From: Chloroflexota bacterium
GTDB lineage: Bacteria > Chloroflexota > Dehalococcoidia > Dehalococcoidales > RBG-16-60-22
Assembly (NCBI GenBank): GCA_018829775.1
Contig: JAHJTL010000006.1
Coordinates: 1-36,762, forward strand
Reading direction: 5' to 3'
Length of the DNA: 36,762 nucleotides
In this document: one piece after another, positions 32,302 through 36,762 of the stretch
Layout of the letters: the number at the start of each line of letters is the position of its first letter
Position numbering within the stretch: position 1 is the first letter of the stretch
The notes under the pieces: model-generated
The model's input: only the letters and a program-made list of their open reading frames with translations
Told to the model about the DNA's origin: nothing
Databases searched by the model: none
Translations under genes and position numbers: made by a program

Positions 32302-33480
32302 TTACAGTGTTACATAGGGGCCTATGAGCAACACCAGAATCAGGCTGGTTACTCCGACGATTGTGGCTGCGAACAGTCCGACGTAGAAAGGCTTTATTCC
32401 CAGCCCTCTGACAGTAGCAAAGGATGTTCCAAGGCCAACCCCGGCCATGGCTGTGGCCAGGATGTATCCGGACCATTGTTTAATATTGACCACTACCGCC
32501 TTCCAGGTCTCATCGGTAAGCAGTGCGAAAGCTTGACCTCCGCTATTTATGCCGGCATCGCCGGCTGACCTCAGGATAGCCATAACGAGAAATCCAATGA
32601 TGAACAATGGGAACAATTTCAGTGGATTAATCCTGGCTCCGCGTTTTGACTCCCCCGATTTAATACTTCGTCGGTTATAGATGTAGGCCATAACGGGGAT
32701 AACTGCGGCCATCATGGCGTTCCTCACCAGTTTGGTTACCATGGCTGCGTCGGCAGCGGTTGGATTCGCGCTCGTCTGAAATGTCTGGTCGTATATTAAG
32801 CCCGCTCCGGCTACCTGTGCGGTCTCATGAATTGAAGTCCCGGTGAAGAGGCCAACCATGGTCGTGCTCCCCGAGAATATCAGGTGAGATAGGTAGGGAT
32901 AAATAAACATGGCTATCAGGCCAAAAACCGTGATATTAGCCACTGCATAGCTCACCTCCTCATCCTTGGCACCGATTCCCGGCGCCGTCGCCACTATCGC
33001 GGAAGCGCCACAGATGCTGGTGCCAACGGCGATTAGCGTGCCAAGGCGCTCCGGGAGCTTGAGCAGACGTGTGAAATATGTGGTGACGATAAGTCCAACC
33101 AGGATGCAGAGTATAACGATGGGCAGCCCCCAGGTACCCAGCTTCAATACATCGAAAATGCTCAACCGGATGCCCATCATGATGATTCCCAGCCTCAGGA
33201 GCTTTTTCAGACAGAAACTCAAGCCGGGTTTGAAGATGGGATGCAGCCCAATCAGATTCCTTATCAGGATGCCGGCCAGAATGGCCACTATAATATAGCT
33301 GATAACCCCTCTTTGTCCCAGAGCGGAGTTGATTAGGTTGGTAAGCTGTATTGAGGCGACAACCAGCACAACAGCCAGAGCAACCCCGGGAATGAGCGCC
33401 GGTGTTTCTCTCAACGTGCAGCCGAAGATGAGCTCTTCAATCAGGTTGGGTTTGCGTTTTACCTTGTCGCTGTCACTCAT
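32302..33480 (-). CDS. YeiH/UPF0324 family putative anion exporter
   Basis: 392 residues with about ten membrane segments. Conserved family stretches include LAGILIRNLIG, LLRLGIIMMGIRLSI, GTSICGASAIVATAP, GTSIHETAQVAGAG and AMAGVGLGTSF. The family (YeiH, PF03601) includes proteins proposed to export sulfate or organosulfonates; the true cargo is mostly unknown. The gene lies directly upstream of the mtmB-like gene, so transport of that enzyme's substrate or product is a reasonable guess. Start ATG has only a weak purine-rich site. A separate promoter lies at 33524-33552. Confidence 0.87.
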   Translation of the reverse strand: MSDSDKVKRKPNLIEELIFGCTLRETPALIPGVALAVVLVVASIQLTNLINSALGQRGVISYIIVAILAGILIRNLIGLHPIFKPGLSFCLKKLLRLGIIMMGIRLSIFDVLKLGTWGLPIVILCILVGLIVTTYFTRLLKLPERLGTLIAVGTSICGASAIVATAPGIGAKDEEVSYAVANITVFGLIAMFIYPYLSHLIFSGSTTMVGLFTGTSIHETAQVAGAGLIYDQTFQTSANPTAADAAMVTKLVRNAMMAAVIPVMAYIYNRRSIKSGESKRGARINPLKLFPLFIIGFLVMAILRSAGDAGINSGGQAFALLTDETWKAVVVNIKQWSGYILATAMAGVGLGTSFATVRGLGIKPFYVGLFAATIVGVTSLILVLLIGPYVTL

Positions 33481-33523
33481 GATTTCTTATGAGCTTCATT
33501 TTGCCATCTTTGCGTTGTTCCGT

Positions 33524-33552
33524 ATTGTAACAGAAAGGCATTTGGTGCTCAA
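33524..33552 (-). promoter_or_regulatory. Promoter for the YeiH-like / mtmB-like pair
   Basis: Minus strand: TTGAGC (33547-33552), 17-bp spacer, TACAAT (33524-33529, five of six). It lies in the 102-base gap after acetoacetyl-CoA synthetase; predicted leader about 37 bases. Confidence 0.55.
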
Positions 33553-33582
33553 TGCTCGTGAAATCACTAATGGCGTGAGGTA

Positions 33583-35544
33583 TCACTCCTGTTGAAGCTC
33601 AACTCGAATGCTTTCATAATAATCCAGCGATTCGGGATTCATCAGGGCGTCCCGATTTAAGACCGGGCGACCATTTATTAAATTCGTTACCGCCATTTCC
33701 ACCTTTTTCATGTTGAGCGTATAAGGGATATCCGGCACTTCAATAATTTTGGCAGGGACATGCCGTGGCGAAGCGTTTTCCCGAAGCATCTTTTTGATTT
33801 TATCCTTCAGCTCCTCGGTCAGGTGGTAACCTTCAGCGAGTTTAATAAAAAGTATGACGCGCTGGTCGCCTCTCCATTCTTGACCAATAGCGAGGCTATC
33901 AGCGACTTCATTTAATTTTTCAACTTCGTTATATATTTCAGCGGTACCGATACGAACTCCCGATGGTTTTAAAACAGCATCAGAGCGGCTAAAAAAGGTT
34001 ATTCCTCCGGTATCACTGTGAATCACGATATAATCCCCGTGACGCCATACATTGGGGTAAACACTGAAGTAGGTTTCTATATACTTTTCATCCTTCGGGT
34101 CATTCCAGAAGCAGAGCGGCATAGAAGGGGAGGGAGCTTCACACACCAGTTCTCCCACCTGGTCCAGCACCGCTCTACCCTTTTCATCGTAACACTTGAC
34201 TTTCATTCCCAAAGCCGCCCTTTGCAATTCACCGGCATATACCGGAAGGGTGGGACTACCCTGAGCGAAACAACCGTTGATATCTGTACCCCCGGAAATG
34301 GAATTAAAATGAAGGTCTTTCTTAATCGCCTGATAGACGTATTCAAATCCATCAGGCGATAGGGCTGAGCCAGTCTGTGATATTTCCCGCAAAGATGAAA
34401 GATTAAAATCTTTACCCGGCATAAGTCCCTGGCTTTTAATAAAATTTATATAACTGGCGCTGGTTCCGAAAACGGTTATCTTTTCATCCTGTACCAGTTT
34501 CCACATAGCCGTTGCATTGGGATAATTGGGATTACCATCATACAATACTATTGTTGCCCCGACGGCCAGTGAACTGAGAAGCCAATTCCACATCATCCAG
34601 CTGCACGTTGTGATATAGAATATGACATCTTCTCGCTTTAAATCAGTGTGTAGTACCAGCTCCTTCAGGTGATTTATTAAGACCCCGCCACCTCCCTGGA
34701 CAAGACACTTCGGCTTGCCGGTGGTCCCTGAGGAATACATGATAAATGCGGGGTAGTCAAAAGGCAGCTGTTCAAAATGGATGTCACGTTGACGCTTATG
34801 GGCGATAAAATCCTCATAATAAATTGAGTTGGGAATATGGCTGATACCAGAATCTCCTTCCCGGTAGCGGACCACGACAACGCTTTCCAGCGAGGGCAAC
34901 CCTTTTGCGATTTCACTGACATTGGCTAGAGAATCATGTGCCTTTCCTTTATAAAAATAACCATCGACGGTAAACAGGACTTTAGGCTCAATCTGGCCGA
35001 GACGGTCCAGTGCCGCGTGTGCCCCTAGGTCAGTAGCACATGAGGACCATATCGCACCAATGCTGGTGGTAGCGAGCATGGCGACGGCGGTCTCGATTAA
35101 ATTGGGCATATAGGCGGCTATCCTGTCCCCGGGTCTAATTCCCATCTCGCGAAGTGAAGCCACAAGTCGAGCTACCGCATCATAAAGTTCTGCATAGCTC
35201 ATTCTCGTTGATTTCTGTGTCTCTCCCTTGAAAATAAAAGCAGGTTGGCTATCTCGGTATCTCAATAAGTTCTCGGCGAAATTCAACTTGGCGCCGGCAA
35301 ACCATTTCGCCCCGGGAAACTTGCTTAAGTCGTCTACTACCTCGTTATACTGGCGGGAAGCTCTAACCTGGGTAAATTCCCAGACAGCGGCCCAGAAATC
35401 GGGGATGTTTTCGATTGACCAATCATGTAGCGCGTCATAGGAGTCGATATTAAGGCCAAATTTAGAGTTAACAAAATTGATGAATCTGGTCATGTTAGCC
35501 TGGTTTATTCGTTCTTGAGAAGGCTTCCAAAGCAATTTACCCAC
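33583..35544 (-). CDS. Acetoacetyl-CoA synthetase
   Basis: 653 residues, the usual length for acetoacetate-CoA ligase, longer than plain acyl-CoA synthetases. Motifs: AMP-binding YSSGTTGKPK (270-279), SISGGTDINGCFAQGSP, and the C-terminal catalytic-lysine region YTLNMKKVEMAV. The N-terminal WKPS and the central TTCSWMMWNWLL stretch are typical of this subfamily. It activates acetoacetate to acetoacetyl-CoA with ATP, feeding thiolysis to acetyl-CoA. The start is GTG, with AAAGGTGAG about 11 bases upstream. A separate promoter precedes the next gene, so it may be its own unit. Confidence 0.92.
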   Translation of the reverse strand: MGKLLWKPSQERINQANMTRFINFVNSKFGLNIDSYDALHDWSIENIPDFWAAVWEFTQVRASRQYNEVVDDLSKFPGAKWFAGAKLNFAENLLRYRDSQPAFIFKGETQKSTRMSYAELYDAVARLVASLREMGIRPGDRIAAYMPNLIETAVAMLATTSIGAIWSSCATDLGAHAALDRLGQIEPKVLFTVDGYFYKGKAHDSLANVSEIAKGLPSLESVVVVRYREGDSGISHIPNSIYYEDFIAHKRQRDIHFEQLPFDYPAFIMYSSGTTGKPKCLVQGGGGVLINHLKELVLHTDLKREDVIFYITTCSWMMWNWLLSSLAVGATIVLYDGNPNYPNATAMWKLVQDEKITVFGTSASYINFIKSQGLMPGKDFNLSSLREISQTGSALSPDGFEYVYQAIKKDLHFNSISGGTDINGCFAQGSPTLPVYAGELQRAALGMKVKCYDEKGRAVLDQVGELVCEAPSPSMPLCFWNDPKDEKYIETYFSVYPNVWRHGDYIVIHSDTGGITFFSRSDAVLKPSGVRIGTAEIYNEVEKLNEVADSLAIGQEWRGDQRVILFIKLAEGYHLTEELKDKIKKMLRENASPRHVPAKIIEVPDIPYTLNMKKVEMAVTNLINGRPVLNRDALMNPESLDYYESIRVELQQE

Positions 35545-35718
35545 TGTCTTTTCTCACCTTTAGTTCATAAGATATTCTGTCCGATAATTCCTGTTTTTGG
35601 TAAGTGTATATAATAATTCCGAACATAGCAATCCGCCAGACCATTTAAATATTAGCAGAATAAATAGTTTTACAAAACAGGGATTACCTGTTATTGAACA
35701 ATTGCTTGTTTTGTTACC

Positions 35719-35958
35719 GTGTTGAACAAATTGACAGACTTGCTATTGAAGTTCTGGTGTCGAAAAGGAATCTTCGTTTGTGGTTCTGGTATCATAGGAA
35801 ACGCGTTTTTGCTAATAGGGATTATCACTGCTGCCCTAAATACGAGTATTGCTGGTTTTACACCTGTAGTCTGGATGCTACTGGCTTTTATTCTATATGT
35901 GATCATGATTTTCTCCGTAACACTTAGAATCATGACCCAGTTAGAATCTCAACGGTAG
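35719..35958 (+). CDS. Possible small membrane protein
   Basis: 79 residues from a GTG start, not recognised. Two hydrophobic stretches are evident, roughly residues 18-41 (GIFVCGSGIIGNAFLLIGII) and 47-72 (FTPVVWMLLAFILYVIMIFS), with a basic N-terminal part and a charged tail. No clear ribosome site precedes the start, and TTG codons nearby are alternatives. A plus-strand terminator lies 180 bases downstream, which gives mild support to a transcript here. An overlapping frame at 35694 is Cys/Tyr/Trp-rich and looks like a shadow. Confidence 0.4.
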   Translation: MLNKLTDLLLKFWCRKGIFVCGSGIIGNAFLLIGIITAALNTSIAGFTPVVWMLLAFILYVIMIFSVTLRIMTQLESQR

Positions 35959-36140
35959 CTCATCTTAGGCATGGATAGTTTTCCTGTCCAGCGGATTTCC
36001 CAAAGGCTGCAGCTACCTGCATTCGGGTAATCAACGATGTCTTCCTCATATTCTTCTGGCTGATGAGCAAGGGGACAAGATATAGGCGAACTGAAGGAAG
36101 TCGTTAGCAACCCCGTTGGATTAGCAAAACCCCAAAAAGA
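35954..36140 (+). other. Gene-free stretch with hairpin at the end of the small membrane ORF
   Basis: GGTAGCT (35954-35960) pairs with AGCTACC (36011-36017), enclosing a GGATAG/CTGTCC stem. The outer arm spans the ORF stop codon. Beyond this I see no gene or known RNA up to the terminator at 36141. Confidence 0.35.
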
Positions 36141-36186
36141 AACCCCTTGTCCGGCTGATTTAGCCTCAAAACAGGGGGTTATTTTT
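36141..36186 (+). terminator. Plus-strand rho-independent terminator
   Basis: AACCCCTTGT (36141-36150) pairs with ACAGGGGGTT (36171-36180), ten pairs with one G-T wobble. An inner GGCT/AGCC stem (36153-36156 with 36162-36165) sits in the loop. ATTTTT follows. It would end a transcript from the small membrane ORF. Confidence 0.75.
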
Positions 36187-36346
36187 GTCTTGGTAGCCCA
36201 AGTTGTTCAATAGATAGAACTTTTAGAGCAGAGTTTGCTTTTGTTTGATTCGTTCGAGCTAGTTGAATGAAATTGTAGCAACTGTGGTATTGGGATTGCA
36301 ACCAGATTGAAGACTAGCTAAATATTAGGGCACAATAAGATGAAAT

Positions 36347-36433
36347 GTTACCTGTGACACCTTCTGGCATGGCGGACAGATTGGTAACGATGAATCCCAC
36401 TCGTGGGAATAGCTGTCCCCGGTGCCACTTCAC
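36347..36433. ncRNA. Candidate structured RNA with possible pseudoknot
   Basis: Stacked pairings: TGGCA/TGCCA (36365-36369 with 36423-36427), GGACAG/CTGTCC (36374-36379 with 36413-36418), and an apical TCCCA/TGGGA (36395-36399 with 36404-36408). In addition, GTTACC (36347-36352) is complementary to GGTAAC (36383-36388) inside the loop, which would make a pseudoknot. It lies between the terminators of flanking opposite units. I recognise no known family; strand is undecided. Confidence 0.35.
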
Positions 36434-36530
36434 ATCGCGCCTCGTCAAAGGCTAGAGAACAATTCCAGCTATCGGCCTACGCTCAAACCAGAGCTAGGTT
36501 TCTGCTTAATAATTTGTTAACAGAAGAAAC

Positions 36531-36575
36531 GTAAAAGGCTGGGTAAGGCTATCCAGTTGGACGGTTCACCCAGCC
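36531..36575 (-). terminator. Terminator of the second zinc-ribbon gene
   Basis: GGCTGGGT (36537-36544) pairs perfectly with ACCCAGCC (36568-36575); on the minus strand the stem is followed by TTTT (36533-36536). It lies 20 bases after the stop codon at 36595. Confidence 0.65.
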
Positions 36576-36594
36576 AATCGTTATCCGCTGATAA

Positions 36595-36762
36595 CTAATA
36601 TCTTTTTACTGGGTTCGTTTTGCGGTAACAATCTGAACAGTAGACTGGCCTATCACCACGGGGTTCAAAAGGTACTTCAGTGTCTTTGCCACACGTGGCG
36701 CATTTCACGGGAAACATCTGTCGCGGGGAGCCGTAGCTACTGGAACCACCACCGTAACTGCC
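36595..36762 (-). CDS. CxxC-x17-CxxC zinc-ribbon protein, 5' part outside window
   Basis: The last 55 codons and stop of a minus-strand gene that runs off the window end. After a Gly/Ser/Tyr-rich linker (GSYGGGSSSYGSPRQ) comes MFPVKCATCG, the 17-residue spacer with TEVPFEPRGDRPVYC, and CSDC. This is the same domain as in the gene at 12987-13292, including the identical TEVPFEPR core. The upstream half, probably another zinc ribbon, is not visible. A terminator follows. Function unknown; possibly nucleic-acid binding. Confidence 0.88.
   Translation of the reverse strand, partial: GSYGGGSSSYGSPRQMFPVKCATCGKDTEVPFEPRGDRPVYCSDCYRKTNPVKRY

Noticed and set aside
36361-36440. Cobalamin riboswitch on the plus strand
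   Set aside because: Isolated similarities only; the order of conserved boxes and the B12 box are missing, and no plus-strand gene follows.
1-36762. CRISPR arrays, insertion sequences, phage genes, rRNA or tRNA genes
   Set aside because: I saw no regularly spaced repeats, transposase or integrase motifs, terminal inverted repeats with target duplications, or RNA gene signatures.

Overview
The window looks like a chromosomal segment of an anaerobic, metabolically flexible bacterium. Chloroflexota, probably Dehalococcoidia or a relative, is my best guess. The clues are a tungsten-type aldehyde ferredoxin oxidoreductase, a monomethylamine-methyltransferase homolog without pyrrolysine, two CxxC-x17-CxxC zinc-ribbon proteins of a kind I associate with Dehalococcoidia and archaea, a FabL-type enoyl reductase, and TRAP uptake of organic acids. 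The taxonomic call is inference; no rRNA or other marker gene is present.

Layout. (1) 1-5060: a truncated LarA-like gene (+) faces a minus-strand operon of NHL beta-propeller, UxaA small subunit, UxaA large subunit and a second LarA paralog. The two LarA genes meet tail to tail at a bidirectional terminator. (2) 5063-6633: a RidA and threonine-synthase-like pair behind its own promoter. (3) 6649-12704: an eight-gene fatty-acid synthesis operon (minus): MaoC-N-like, MaoC, plsX, acpP, fabL, fabF, fabG, degV. It has a near-consensus promoter and a clear terminator. (4) 12987-13760: a zinc-ribbon protein and a small unknown protein. (5) 13922-19938: a plus-strand run of FAD oxidoreductase, PAP2-like membrane protein, DUF885 metallopeptidase, circularly permuted-type ATP-grasp ligase and SAM methyltransferase. 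This is the best candidate here for an undescribed biosynthetic or modification pathway. (6) 19959-22968: aldehyde ferredoxin oxidoreductase and ornithine-cyclodeaminase family protein (minus). (7) 23050-29349: a TRAP transporter (dctP, dctQ, dctM) with a structured leader and a strong dctP/dctQ intercistronic hairpin. It is followed by a GSA-aminotransferase-like gene and a galactonate-dehydratase-like enolase-superfamily gene, with two gene remnants between them. (8) 29412-35544: a minus-strand series of acetoacetyl-CoA synthetase, YeiH/UPF0324 transporter, MtmB homolog with Val at the pyrrolysine position, and a beta-CASP ribonuclease. (9) 35545-36762: a possible small membrane protein, a plus-strand terminator, a candidate structured RNA, and the 3' end of a second zinc-ribbon gene.

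Together the genes describe uptake and breakdown of small organic and sugar acids (TRAP, enolase-superfamily dehydratase, UxaA, LarA, AOR, acetoacetyl-CoA synthetase) around a core lipid-synthesis operon. Positions, motifs, spacings and hairpins were read directly from the sequence. Family names come from motif recognition without database searches. Substrates are inferred.
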